Shown piece by piece: positions 9,190 to 20,866 of a stretch of DNA of 64,000 nt. Each line of letters opens with the position of its first letter. The stretch's first letter is position 1. Location: contig NZ_CP033073.1 of assembly GCF_003675325.1 (NCBI RefSeq), positions 1,984,001 to 2,048,000 of the forward strand, written 5' to 3'. The DNA is from Streptomyces dangxiongensis. GTDB taxonomy: Bacteria; Actinomycetota; Actinomycetes; Streptomycetales; Streptomycetaceae. The notes under the pieces were generated by a model. It did not search any database. It saw nothing but the letters and a program-made list of their open reading frames with translations, and was not told where the DNA came from. Both the position numbers and the translations under genes were made by a program.

Positions 9190-9591
9190 CTAATCCGTGG
9201 GCGGAGGCGGTCCGGGCCAGTCGTGCGGACGGGCGGCGCCCCACGCGAGGCGCCTCGGCACGATCCCCGGCCGGACCTCCAGCCGCTCGGCGGCGATCAC
9301 ACAGGAGACGGCTTCCGGTCCGCCGGCATCCGCCTCGAACGCGACGATCAGGGGCACCTCTTCGCCCAGTGCCCGCGCGAGCCGCGCCGTTCCGGCAGTG
9401 GGCGGGCGGAGGCCGGGGTCCCGGAAGCTCTGCGGGCAGGGGAGGAAGACGGGCCCGGCGAAGATGAGCTCCGGGCCGTGGCGGTAGGTGAGGTCGTACC
9501 CGGCCGCCAGGCGCGACTGCCCCGCGTCCCGGGCGACGACCTCCCGGTCCCACGAGCTGCCCTCGGGCAGTTGCCGGCCGGTGATCTCCAC
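9190..9591 (-). CDS. Small conserved hypothetical protein in the patA-tdk operon
   Basis: A 133-residue protein starting at GTG 9591, with GAGGGGG ending 4 bases upstream. Sequence begins VEITGRQLPEGSSWDREVV and ends in a proline-rich tail (HDWPGPPPPTD). No domain is recognised. It sits 14 bases after the patA-like gene and 10 bases before DUF5998, so cotranscription is very likely. The reading frame continues upstream into the patA-like gene, but codon use there is not of coding type; GTG 9591 is the natural start. Confidence 0.7.
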   Translation of the reverse strand: MEITGRQLPEGSSWDREVVARDAGQSRLAAGYDLTYRHGPELIFAGPVFLPCPQSFRDPGLRPPTAGTARLARALGEEVPLIVAFEADAGGPEAVSCVIAAERLEVRPGIVPRRLAWGAARPHDWPGPPPPTD

Positions 9592-9605
9592 GTGCCCCCT
9601 CGCTC

Positions 9606-12538
9606 TCAGTAGGCCGGCAGCGTGCGCGGGCCGAGGTCGTCGCGGGCGGGCGGGGGCGCGAGCCGTACGGTCGCGCCGAGGACGCTCACGCCGTGCGGGG
9701 CGACGACGGCGGGCTCCAGGGTGACCGCGACCACCTCCGGGTGGTCGTCGACCAGCCGGGACACCCGCAGCAGCAGCTCCTCCAGCGCGGGGGTGTCGAC
9801 GGGCGTGGAGCCGCGCCAGCCGAACAGCAGCGGTGCCGTGCGGATCGCCCGCACCAGCGAGGACGCCTCCCGGTCCGTGACGGGGACCAGCCGGTGGGCC
9901 ATGTCCCCGAGCAGTTGCGAGGCGGCCCCGGCGAGCCCGAAGGACAGCACGGCCCCGGCCGCCGGATCGATCACGGCGCGTACGACCGTGTCGACCCCGC
10001 GCGGCGCCATCCCCTGCACCACCGGCCGCAGCTCCTCCGGCTGCCCGAACAGTTCGGTCAACTCGGCGTACGCCCGGCGCAGTTGCTCCTCGTCCGCGAG
10101 GTCCAGGCGTACGCCGCCCAGGTCGGCGCGGTGCCTGAGGTGCGGGGCGGTGGCCTTGAGGGCCACCGGGTAGCCGAGTGAGCGGGCGGCTTCGGCGGCG
10201 TCGTCCGGCGTGGGCGCGGGGAACGCCCGGCGGACGTGGACGCCGTACTTCTCGAGCAGCTCGCAGGTCTCGGCGGCCGGGATCGTCAGTCCCTCCCCGC
10301 GCGCGAGCAGCTCGCCGATCAGGCGGGCGGCGCCCTTCTCGTCGATGTCCTCGTGCTCCGGCACCTTCCCGGGGTCGGTCGCCTCCCGGCGCCACTGCGC
10401 GTACTTCACGGCTTCGGCGAGAGCGCGGACGGCGCGCTCGGCGGCGGGGTAGGCGGGGATGAGACGGGTGCCCTCCGGCGGGGCGACCGGGGCTGGCGGG
10501 TCGGGCGGGGCCGGCGGGGCTAGCGGGGTGGCCCCGCCCGTCCCCGCGGCCGTCGGCACCGCGCCGGCCGCCGCGCCGGCGGTCGCGGTGGGCGGTCGTT
10601 GCGCGGGACGGTGGACGGGATGCGCACCGCCCTCGGGGCCGGGCGTCCTGTCCGCGGCCCCCGGCGCGGTGCTCGCCGCGGCCGACAGCGCTTCGGCCAG
10701 CCCTCCGAGTTCCACGTGCACCACCAGCACCGGCTTCCCCGGCACCGCGGCCGACGCGGACCGCAGTGCCGCCGCCAGCTCGGCGTCCCCCGGCGACGCC
10801 TCCCCGATGGCGGGGATGGCGGTGACCACCACACAGTCGCAGGTGTCGTCCGCGAGCGCCGCCGACAGGGCCCGGTGGAAGTCCTCCGCGGTCGCCCCGG
10901 TCGTCAGGTCCACCGGCCGCGCCGGCCGCAGCCCCTCGGCCAGACACCGGTCGTAGGTCAGCACGCCCAGCGACTCGGAGTTGCCGAGGATGGCCACGCG
11001 CGGCCCGGCGGGCAGCGGCTGCCTGGCGAGCAGCAGGCCCGCGTCGACCAGCTCGGTGATCGTGTCGACCCGGATCACCCCGGCCTGCCGGAGCAGCGCG
11101 GAGACGGTCGCGTACGGCAGCCGCGTGGCCCGTACCGCGTGCCCCGGCGGGGCCGTCCCGGTGCCCTGCACCACCACCAGCGGCTTGGCCGCCGCCGTCC
11201 GCCGGGCGAGGCGGGTGAACTTGCGGGGGTTGCCGATGGACTCCAGGTACATGAGGACGACGTCGGTCTCGGGGTCGTCGTACCAGTACTGGAGGACGTC
11301 GTTGCCGGAGACGTCCGCGCGGTTGCCGGCGGAGACGAAGGTGGACACGCCGGTGACCCCGGTGACCCCTCCCCCACGCCGGGTGCAGCCGGGACAGCAG
11401 GGCGATGCCGATGGCCCCGGACTGGGCGAACATCCCGATGCGGCCGGGGCGGGGCATCTCCGGGGCGAGGGAGGCGTTCAGCCGGACGCCGGCGGCGGTG
11501 TTGATGATCCCGAAGGCGTTGGGGCCGATGATCCGCATGCCGTACGCGCGCGCCGCCCGGACCAGGGCCCGCTGCCGCTCCCGTCCCGCGGGACCGCTCT
11601 CGGCGTACCCGGCGGAGAGCACCACCAGCCCCTGGACGCCGTGTTCCCCGCACTCGGCGACCACGGCGGGCACCTGCTCGGCCGGTACGGCGACGACGGC
11701 GAGGTCCACGGGTCCCCCGACATCGCGCACCGACCGGTACGCGGGCACCCCGTCGACCTCGTCGAGGTCGACGGGGAAGGCCCGGTTCACGGCGTGCAGC
11801 CGGCCCGGGTAACCGGCGTCGCGGATGTTGCCGAGGATGCTGCGGCCCACCCCCGCCCGGGGTGCGGCCGACGCCGACGACCGCCACGGACCCGGGCGCG
11901 AGGAGCCGCCGTACCGAGCGGGCCTCGGCGCGCTGCTCCCGGGCGCGCTGCACGGCCAGCGAGCGGTCGGTGGGTTCGAGGCCGAACTCCAGGCGGACGA
12001 CGCCGTCCTCGAAGCTGCGCTTCTGGGTGTAGCCGGCGTCCGTGAACACCTTGATCATCCTGCTGTTGGCGGGCAGCACCTCGGCGGCGAAGCGGCGGAT
12101 GCCCCGCTCGCGCGCGACGGCCGCGATGTGCTCCAGCAGGGCGGAGGCGACCCCGCGCCCCTGGTGGGCGTCCTGGACGAGAAAGGCGACCTCGGCCTCG
12201 TCGGCGGGTCCGGAGGCGGGCATGCCGTCGGTGCCGATGCGGTCGTAGCGTACGGTGGCGATGAACTCGCCGCCGATGGTGGCCGCGAGTCCCACCCGGT
12301 CCACAAAGTCGTGGTGCGTGAAGCGGTGGACGTCCTTGGCGGAGAGCCGTGGGTAGGGCGCGAAGAAGCGGTAGTACTTCGACTCGTCCGAGACCTGCTC
12401 GTAGAAGCTGACCAACCGGTCGGCGTCATCGACGGTGATGGGCCGGATGCGCGCGGTACCCCCGTCGCGCAGCACCACGTCCGCCTCCCAGTGGGCGGGG
12501 TACTCGTGCCGGTCCTGCCGGTCCGCCGGGGTCTGCAT
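9606..12538 (-). pseudogene. patA: Bifunctional GNAT acetyltransferase / NDP-forming acyl-CoA ligase-like protein (PatA type), two apparent frameshifts
   Basis: The order GNAT domain (first about 190 codons; QGRGVASALLEHIAA, ANSRMIKVFTDAGY) then acyl-CoA-ligase-like region (GSVAVVGVGRTPGG, IGPNAFGIINT, FAQSGAIGIALLSRL, STFVSAGNRADVSG, ATP-grasp GYPVALKATAPHLRHRADLGG) matches Streptomyces PatA, a lysine acetyltransferase controlling acyl-CoA synthetases. As given the gene is broken twice. One extra C in the C5 run at 11850-11854 separates GRTPGG from VGRSILGNIRDAG. A second extra base near 11381-11383 separates LLSRLH from RRGGGVTGVTG. Removing both gives one 976-residue frame. A proline/alanine-rich linker is encoded near 10480-10700. 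It is the first gene of the operon that runs to tdk. Confidence 0.85.
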
Positions 12539-12675
12539 GGGCCCCAGAGTACGGCTCGCTCACGACAACGGCGCGAGGCAGTCTGTGGAGGACGACACGC
12601 CGGGCCGAGGCCGCGGTCCGACGGCACACCGGAGGGGACGAAGGTCCGCTCCGGGCACGCTTCACGATATGGGAA

Positions 12676-12691
12676 ACTGGTCTAGACAACC
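12676..12691. promoter_or_regulatory. DasR-responsive element (dre) upstream of ptsH
   Basis: ACTGGTCTAGACAACC closely matches the DasR operator consensus ACTGGTCTAGACCACT, with a perfect core TGGTCTAGAC. It ends 24 bases before the ptsH ATG. DasR is the GntR-family N-acetylglucosamine regulator that controls PTS genes in Streptomyces. Confidence 0.85.
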
Positions 12692-12715
12692 CTGAGTACT
12701 GAAGGGCAGCAACAC

Positions 12716-12997
12716 ATGGCTGAGCGCCGCGTCAACGTCGGCTGGGCCGAGGGCCTCCACGCCCGCCCCGCTTCCATCTTCGTCCGAGCCGCCACGGCCA
12801 CAGGCGTCCCGGTGACGATCGCCAAGGCCGGGGGCGACCCCGTCAACGCGGCCTCCATGCTGGCCGTCCTGGGCCTGGGCGCCCAGGGTGGCGAGGAGAT
12901 CGTCCTCGCCACCGACGCCGAGGGCGCGGACGCCGCCCTCGACCGTCTGGCCAAGCTGGTCTCCGAGGGCCTGGAGGAACTGCCCGAGACCGTCTGA
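12716..12997 (+). CDS. ptsH: HPr phosphocarrier protein of the PTS
   Basis: A 93-residue cytoplasmic phosphocarrier that passes phosphate from enzyme I to sugar-specific EIIA proteins. His15 lies in GLHARPAS, the phosphorylation site; Ser47 in NAASMLAVLGLGA is at the regulatory-serine position, but no HPr kinase gene lies here. GAAGGG at 12701-12706 serves as ribosome-binding site. It is monocistronic: a dre operator lies upstream and a hairpin terminator follows. It is divergent from the patA-like gene and convergent with a GntR gene. Confidence 0.96.
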   Translation: MAERRVNVGWAEGLHARPASIFVRAATATGVPVTIAKAGGDPVNAASMLAVLGLGAQGGEEIVLATDAEGADAALDRLAKLVSEGLEELPETV

Positions 12998-13016
12998 GCG
13001 CCACCGCGCAGAGCGC

Positions 13017-13053
13017 CGGAGCCGCGTTCGCCTCTCGGGGCGGCGCGGCTCCG
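13017..13053 (+). terminator. Hairpin terminator after ptsH
   Basis: CGGAGCCGCG at 13017-13026 pairs with CGCGGCTCCG at 13044-13053. It lies 20 bases after the ptsH stop. Confidence 0.65.
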
Positions 13054-13193
13054 CCGTGTCCGCGCACGCTCCGCACGGTATTCCCCCGGATCCCGGCCGG
13101 CCCGTGCCCACTTCCCGCGAATTCCCGCACGACGGAATTCGGGCAGCGGAAAACCCGTCCGCGAATACCTCTCCTTTGTATACGGCGTACGTG

Positions 13194-13880
13194 TTAATTC
13201 CGCGGGCCCGTCATGTTTACGGCCCGTTGCGAAGACCTCACACGCTCCGCGGCGGCGGAGAAACGCAGCCGGTGGCCACCGGTGGCGCGCTCGGTGTGCA
13301 GCGCGGTGAGCGCCCGCGCACGTTCGCCGTCCCCCCGCGCCACCGCGTCCACGATCGCCCCGTGCTCCGCCCACGACTCCACCGGGCCGAGCGGCGTCGC
13401 CACCGCGTACATCCAGGCGATCTTGTGCCGCAGCAGGGTGAGCACCGAGGTCAGCGAGGGGCTGCCGGACGCCTGGGCGAGCGTCTCGTGGAACCAGCCG
13501 CCCAGCGCGCGCAGATCCTCGCTGCCACCCCTCCTGGCCCGCTCCTGCCCCAGCCGGACCAGTCCGCGCAACACCTTCAGGTGGGCCTCGGTGCGCCGCT
13601 GCGCGGCCCGGGCGGCTCCCAGCGGCTCCAGCAGCAGCCGCATCTCCAGCAGGTCGGCGGCCTCCTGCTCGGTCGGTTCGGCCACGCACGCGCCCGCGTG
13701 CCGGCGCGTCACCACGAAGCCCTCCGCCTCCAGGGTGCGCAGGGCCTCGCGGACGGGGACGCGCGAGACGCCGTAGCGGCGGGCCAAAACTTCCTCGGTG
13801 AGGCGGCTGCCGCGCTCGTGGACACCGGCGACGATGTCGTCCCGGACAGCGGTGCACACCGAGTGCGCCGGAATACGCAT
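13194..13880 (-). CDS. GntR-family (FCD) transcriptional regulator
   Basis: A 228-residue regulator. The N-terminal winged helix (residues about 5-70) has LTEEVLARRYGVSRVPVREA and LRTLEAEGFVVTRRHAGACV; the C-terminal FCD helical domain has LEMRLLLEPLGAARAA and WFHETLAQASGSPSL, with histidines placed for metal or ligand binding. GGAGGTCGGTC precedes the ATG at 13880. It is convergent with ptsH; its ligand and targets cannot be inferred. Confidence 0.88.
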   Translation of the reverse strand: MRIPAHSVCTAVRDDIVAGVHERGSRLTEEVLARRYGVSRVPVREALRTLEAEGFVVTRRHAGACVAEPTEQEAADLLEMRLLLEPLGAARAAQRRTEAHLKVLRGLVRLGQERARRGGSEDLRALGGWFHETLAQASGSPSLTSVLTLLRHKIAWMYAVATPLGPVESWAEHGAIVDAVARGDGERARALTALHTERATGGHRLRFSAAAERVRSSQRAVNMTGPRN

Positions 13881-14042
13881 GACCGACCTCCGCCTTAATT
13901 CCCGTGAAACGCCGACGATGGACGCGTGTTCCCGCGACTCTATTCCAAGGGACCCGAATTTCCGACGGCAGGGCGTCATCCATGAATATTTTTTGGTCAG
14001 CGGGTCCGGCGGACACCGGAAGAGAACCACCGAAAAAGGCGA

Positions 14043-14069
14043 AAGCCCCGGCTCGGTGAGCCGGGGCTT
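14043..14069 (-). terminator. Rho-independent terminator of the LytM peptidase gene
   Basis: A perfect 12-base-pair stem (AAGCCCCGGCTC with GAGCCGGGGCTT) and 3-base loop, followed on the minus strand by a T-rich tract (TTTCGCCTTTTTC). It starts 27 bases after the stop of the peptidase gene. Confidence 0.88.
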
Positions 14070-14095
14070 CGGATGCCGTGCGGGCGGCCGTCCGG

Positions 14096-14851
14096 TCAGA
14101 CGTTCACGCCGTGCTTGCGCAGGTAGGCGACGGGGTCGATGTCCGAGCCGTAGTCGGGGGTCGTACGGGCCTCGAAGTGCAGGTGCGGGCCGGTGACGTT
14201 GCCGGTCGCGCCCGACAGGCCGATCTGCTGCCCCGGGACGACCTGCTGGCCCACCGTGACACCGATGGACGACAGGTGGCCGTACTGGGTGTACATGCCG
14301 TCGGCCATCCGGATCACGATCTGGTTGCCGTACGCACCGCCCCAGCCCGTGGAGACGACCGTGCCGGAACCCACCGCGTGGACCGAGGTGCCGCTGGCCG
14401 CGTGGAAGTCGACGCCGGTGTGCGAACCGGAGGACCACAGGGAACTGCTGGCCTGGTAGCCAGTGGAGACATACGACTGCGCGATCGGGATGACGAAGGC
14501 GTTCAGCCGCTTGCGCTCGGCCTCGCGGGCGGCGCGGATCCGCGCCTCGCGGACCTCCTCGGCCCTCTTGGCGGCCGCCTTCTCCGCGGCCGCCTCGGCC
14601 GCCTTCCGCTCGGCGGCCTGCTGCTGGGCGGCGGCCTGCGCGTCGATCTGCTGGGCGACGTCGTCGTTCACGGTGAGGACCGGCGTGAGACCGGTCTGCT
14701 CCACGGAGCTGTCGGCGGCGAGCGCCGGGGACGCGGCGAGGGTGCCGATGACACCGGTGGTGGTGAGGGCCGCGACGCCGGCCGCCTGAGCGGTGGTGCG
14801 CTTGACCCGACCGGGCTTGCGGTGCTTCCCGGGGGCGCACATGAACGCCAT
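14096..14851 (-). CDS. Secreted M23 (LytM-type) peptidoglycan endopeptidase
   Basis: A 251-residue exported cell-wall hydrolase. A signal peptide covers about residues 1-46 (basic start, hydrophobic VAALTTTGVIGTLAASP, cleavage near ALA-ADS). An alanine/glutamate-rich coiled coil follows at about 65-115. The C-terminal LytM domain has HTGVDF and HLHFEA, the H-x3-D and HxH zinc motifs. GGAAAGGA lies upstream of the ATG at 14851. The leader contains a c-di-AMP riboswitch, which in Streptomyces marks genes for cell-wall hydrolases acting in germination and growth. A strong terminator follows. Confidence 0.93.
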   Translation of the reverse strand: MAFMCAPGKHRKPGRVKRTTAQAAGVAALTTTGVIGTLAASPALAADSSVEQTGLTPVLTVNDDVAQQIDAQAAAQQQAAERKAAEAAAEKAAAKRAEEVREARIRAAREAERKRLNAFVIPIAQSYVSTGYQASSSLWSSGSHTGVDFHAASGTSVHAVGSGTVVSTGWGGAYGNQIVIRMADGMYTQYGHLSSIGVTVGQQVVPGQQIGLSGATGNVTGPHLHFEARTTPDYGSDIDPVAYLRKHGVNV

Positions 14852-14877
14852 GAAGTGGCTGGTCCTTTCCTTCCCTC

Positions 14878-15015
14878 TCGCCTACCGGGTTAGCTGACGG
14901 GTTCGGAGCAGGAAGGTCTCCTACGGGCCCCCTCGCTCACGCGCGGGCGCCCGATTCACCCCAGGGACGGTGGGTCCCCGGCTCCCCTGGCTCGCGCCTA
15001 CGGGGACTCGGCGAT
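14878..15015 (-). promoter_or_regulatory. ydaO/yuaA c-di-AMP riboswitch in the leader of the LytM peptidase gene
   Basis: Read on the minus strand, the leader contains the conserved blocks of the class in order: GAGCCAGGGGAGCCGGGGAC, CCTGGGGTGAAT, CCGAACCCGTCAGCTAACC and CGGTAGGCG. The 3' GGTAGGCG can pair with the 5' CGCC to close the element. It ends 26 bases before the ATG. The class normally turns gene expression off when c-di-AMP is high. Exact borders are approximate. Confidence 0.93.
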
Positions 15016-15185
15016 GACTGTCCGGTGCCGCGGGTGCGGCGCAGTGCCTGACGAACAGCCCGCATGACGGTACGGCGGCCCCCTTCGACTCCTCAAACAG
15101 ATCCGGGATTTTGTAGCGCATCCCACACGGCAGACAGGCAACCTCCGCCCCAAAACGGGCATCTGAGTGAACGAGTGGAACAGCA

Positions 15186-15219
15186 GGGGCCCTGACGACC
15201 CGTAGGTCGGCAGGGCCCC
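15186..15219 (-). terminator. Hairpin terminator after the M16 peptidase pair
   Basis: Outer arms GGGGCCCTG (15186-15194) and CAGGGCCCC (15211-15219) with inner CGACC/GGTCG pairing and a CGTA loop. It lies 35 bases past the stop of the second M16 gene. Confidence 0.8.
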
Positions 15220-15254
15220 ACGCGCGCGTAGCGCCGACGTGTCCGCCGGTGCCT

Positions 15255-16643
15255 CTACTCCGCGGCGACGACGGTGACTTCGCCGATGCCGAGCGCCTCG
15301 ACCGGCGCCTTGATCCGGGACGCGTCACCGACGAGGACCGTCACCAGGCGGTCCACCGGGAAGGCGTTCACGACGGCCGCGGTGGCCTCCACCGTGCCCG
15401 TGGCGGCCAGCCGCTGATACAGCGTCGCCTGGAAGTCGTCGGGCAGGTGCTGCTCGACCTGGTCGGCCAGCGTGCTCGCGACGGCCGCGGCGGTCTCGTA
15501 CTTCAGCGGCGCCACGCCGACGAGGTTCTGCACGGCGACGTCCCGCTCGGCGTCGGTCAGGCCCTCCGCCGCGAGCGTGCGCAGGACCTCGCACAGGTCC
15601 TCCAGCGCGGGGCCGGTGTTCGGCGTGTCCACCGAGCCGCTGATGGCGAGCATCGCCGCGCCCGTGCCGTCCGGCGCCGAACGCAGGACCTGACCGAAGG
15701 CGCGCACGCCGTAGGTGTAGCCCTTCTCCTCGCGCAGGACGCGGTCCAGGCGGGAGGTGAGGGTGCCGCCGAGGCAGTACGTGCCGAGCACCTGGGCGGG
15801 CCAGACCCGGTCGTGCCGGTCGGCCCCGACGCGGCCGATGAGCAGCTGCGTCTGGACGGCACCGGGCCGGTCCACGACGATCACGCGCCCGGCGTCGTCG
15901 GCGGTCACCGGCGGCACGGGACGGGGCTCGCCCGGGGTGCCGGTCCAGGCGCCCAGGGTGTCGGCGAGCAGCGCGTCCAGGTCGGTGCCGGTCAGGTCGC
16001 CGACGACGACCACGGTGGCCGTGGCGGGCCGCACATGGCGGTCGTAGAAGGCGCGTACGGCCGCCGCGTCGATCTTCCCGACCGTCTCCTCGGTGCCCTG
16101 GCGCGGGCGGGACATGCGCGAGGTCGCCGGGAACAGCTCCCTGGAGAGTTCCTTGGCGGCCCGGCGCGCCGGACTGGCCAGCTCGTGCGGGATCTCGTCC
16201 AGGCGGTTGCGGACCAGCCGCTCGACCTCGCTCTCGGCGAAGGCGGGCGCGCGCAGGGCGTCGGCGAGCAGGCCGAGGCCCCTGGCCAGGCGGGAGGCCG
16301 GGACCTCCAGGCCGAGCCGGACGCCGGGGTGGTCGGCGTGCGCGTCGAGCGTGGCGCCCGCGCGCTCCAGCTCGGCGGCGAACTCCTCGGCCGAGTGCCT
16401 GTCGGTACCCTCCGAGAAGGCCCGCGCCATGATCGTGGCGACGCCGTCCAGGCCGGCGGGCTCGGCGTCCAGCGGTGCGTCCAGCAGCACCTCCACGGCG
16501 ACGACCTGCTGGCCGGGGCGGTGGCAGCGCAGCACCGTCAGGCCGTTGCCGAGGGTGCCGCGCTCGGGGGCCGGGAAGGCCCAGGGCCTGGCCTCACCGG
16601 GCTGCGGCTGGGGGTGGAACTCCATGGTGGCGAGCTCGGTCAC
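15255..16643 (-). CDS. M16 peptidase-like protein, probably non-catalytic partner
   Basis: A 462-residue M16-fold protein (begins VTELATMEFHPQPQPGEARP; internal LREEKGYTYGVRAFGQVL is the conserved R-Y pair of the M16 C-domain). The place where active M16 enzymes have HxxEH reads GVATIMARAFSEGT, so zinc ligands are missing. It starts at GTG 16643, overlapping the stop of the upstream active homologue by 4 bases (GTGA). The arrangement matches two-subunit M16 peptidases in which one subunit is catalytic and the other structural, like mitochondrial MPP alpha/beta. A terminator follows. Confidence 0.9.
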   Translation of the reverse strand: MTELATMEFHPQPQPGEARPWAFPAPERGTLGNGLTVLRCHRPGQQVVAVEVLLDAPLDAEPAGLDGVATIMARAFSEGTDRHSAEEFAAELERAGATLDAHADHPGVRLGLEVPASRLARGLGLLADALRAPAFAESEVERLVRNRLDEIPHELASPARRAAKELSRELFPATSRMSRPRQGTEETVGKIDAAAVRAFYDRHVRPATATVVVVGDLTGTDLDALLADTLGAWTGTPGEPRPVPPVTADDAGRVIVVDRPGAVQTQLLIGRVGADRHDRVWPAQVLGTYCLGGTLTSRLDRVLREEKGYTYGVRAFGQVLRSAPDGTGAAMLAISGSVDTPNTGPALEDLCEVLRTLAAEGLTDAERDVAVQNLVGVAPLKYETAAAVASTLADQVEQHLPDDFQATLYQRLAATGTVEATAAVVNAFPVDRLVTVLVGDASRIKAPVEALGIGEVTVVAAE

Positions 16644-18043
16644 TTGGCCGTCTCCTCGTTCTCGGTCTCGTCGCGGCCCGCCTCTACGGTCGCTTCCTGC
16701 TCCGGGTCCTCGGGGACCCCGGTGTCCTCGACGGCCTGCGGGGACTTCGGCTCGTAGACGAGGACCGCGCGGTTGTCGGGGCGCAGGCGTGCCTCGGCGA
16801 CCTCCCGCACCTCCTCGGGGGTCACCTCCAGGACGCGCCGCACCGCGGTGAGGGCGAGCTGCGGGTCGCCGAACAGGACGGCGTACCGGCACAGTTCGTC
16901 GGCGCGGCCCGCGACCGTGCCGAGCCGGTCCAGCCACTCGCGCTCGAGCTGGGCCTGGGCACGCTCCATCTCCTCGGGCGTGGGGCCCTCCTCGGCGAAC
17001 CGGGCCAGCTCCTCGTCGATGGCGGCCTCGATGACCGGCACCTCGACGTCACCGGACGTCTTCACGTCCAGCCAGCCCATCGAGGGCGCGCCGGCCAGGC
17101 GCAGCAGGCCGAAGCCGGCCGCGACGGCCGTACGGTCGCGGCGCACCAGCCGGTTGTACAGCCGGGAGGACTCGCCGCCGCCGAGGACGGTCAGGGCGAG
17201 GTCGGCCGCGTCGCACGCGCGCGTGCCGTCGTGCGGCAGCCGGTAGGCGGCCATCAGGGCGCGCGCGGGGACCTCCTCCACGACGACCTCGCGGAGCTGG
17301 TCACCGATGACGTCCGGCAGGGAACCGTCGCGGGGCTCGGGCTTGCCGTCGTGGGAGGCGATGGAACCGAAGTACTTCTCGACCCAGGCGAGGGTCTGCT
17401 CGGGGTCGATGTCGCCGACCACGGAGAGCACCGCGTTGTTCGGCGCGTAGTAGGTGCGGAAGAACCGGCGCGCGTCCTCCAGGGTGGCCGCGTCCAGGTC
17501 CGCCATCGAGCCGATCGGCGTGTGGTGGTAGGGGTGGCCCTCCGGGTAGGACAGGGCGGTCAGCTTCTCGAAGGCGGTCCCGTAGGGCACGTTGTCGTAC
17601 CGCTGGCGGCGCTCGTTCTTGACGACGTCCCGCTGGTTCTCCATGGACTCGTCGTCCAGGGCGGCCAGCAGGGAGCCCATACGGTCGGCCTCCAGCCAGA
17701 GCGCCAGCTCCAGCTGGTGGGCGGGCATGGTCTCGAAGTAATTGGTCCGCTCGAAGCTGGTGGTGCCGTTGAGGGAGCCGCCGGCGCCCTGCACCAGCTC
17801 GAAGTGGCCGTTGCCCTTCACCTGTCCGGAACCCTGGAACATCAGGTGCTCGAAGAGGTGAGCCAGGCCGGTTCGCCCCTTGACTTCGTGGCGGGAACCG
17901 ACGTCGTACCAGAGGCAGACCGCCGCCACGGGGGTCAGGTGGTCCTCGGAGAGCACCACGCGCAGACCGTTGGCCAGGCGGTGCTCGGTCGCTGTCAGGC
18001 CCCCGGAGCCTGCCTCGGCTGTGGTCGTGTGACCCATGGGCAT
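16640..18043 (-). CDS. M16 family zinc metallopeptidase, catalytic subunit
   Basis: A 467-residue peptidase. The inverted zinc motif HLFEH (His62, Glu65, His66) is intact and the distal region ENQRDVVKNERRQ supplies the third ligand. The C-domain has GGGESSRLYNRLVRRDR. No signal peptide is visible, so it is cytoplasmic. The C-terminus is an acidic tail. The ATG at 18043 has GAAGGGA 5 bases upstream; an ATG two codons on is possible. It is translationally coupled to the non-catalytic partner and divergent from parC across about 270 bases. Confidence 0.93.
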   Translation of the reverse strand: MPMGHTTTAEAGSGGLTATEHRLANGLRVVLSEDHLTPVAAVCLWYDVGSRHEVKGRTGLAHLFEHLMFQGSGQVKGNGHFELVQGAGGSLNGTTSFERTNYFETMPAHQLELALWLEADRMGSLLAALDDESMENQRDVVKNERRQRYDNVPYGTAFEKLTALSYPEGHPYHHTPIGSMADLDAATLEDARRFFRTYYAPNNAVLSVVGDIDPEQTLAWVEKYFGSIASHDGKPEPRDGSLPDVIGDQLREVVVEEVPARALMAAYRLPHDGTRACDAADLALTVLGGGESSRLYNRLVRRDRTAVAAGFGLLRLAGAPSMGWLDVKTSGDVEVPVIEAAIDEELARFAEEGPTPEEMERAQAQLEREWLDRLGTVAGRADELCRYAVLFGDPQLALTAVRRVLEVTPEEVREVAEARLRPDNRAVLVYEPKSPQAVEDTGVPEDPEQEATVEAGRDETENEETAK

Positions 18044-18313
18044 GTACGTCCCTTCGCGAGCGGAGGCGGTCGTAGAAACCGCGGTTTTCCTGCCGTTCCT
18101 GCCACTGTATGCAAAGCGTGCGGCGCCCTGGCGAAGTTCCCGCGGGACGTACGCCCACAGCGGATCGCGTAGCCTGCGTGCGACCCGTCTCCGGAGGGCT
18201 TGCCGGCACCGGCCGGGCCGACGGAGACCGGGTCGTGGCCCGGGCTGTCAGTGCGGCGGTCCACAATGGTCCGCGTCAGATCAGTCAGTCGCTTCAGCAA
18301 GGAGCCGGCAGCG

Positions 18314-20773
<2,460 letters not shown>

Positions 20774-20866
20774 GCCTCGGGGACCCAGGCTTCGGGGACG
20801 GGGGCGGTGCTGCCGGCCCCGGGGCCGGAGCCGATGGCCCTCGCTCCGGTGGCGGGTCCGGTGGGT

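Noticed and set aside
9592..11850. Single 886-codon minus-strand frame covering the small hypothetical gene and much of the patA-like gene
   Set aside because: Only its first part (to about 11380) and its last 134 codons are in coding register; the middle is a shadow of the patA-like gene in another frame.
20813..20828. 16-base palindrome after parC as terminator
   Set aside because: The two 8-base arms are contiguous, leaving no loop; a stable terminator hairpin is unlikely, though a shorter stem could form.
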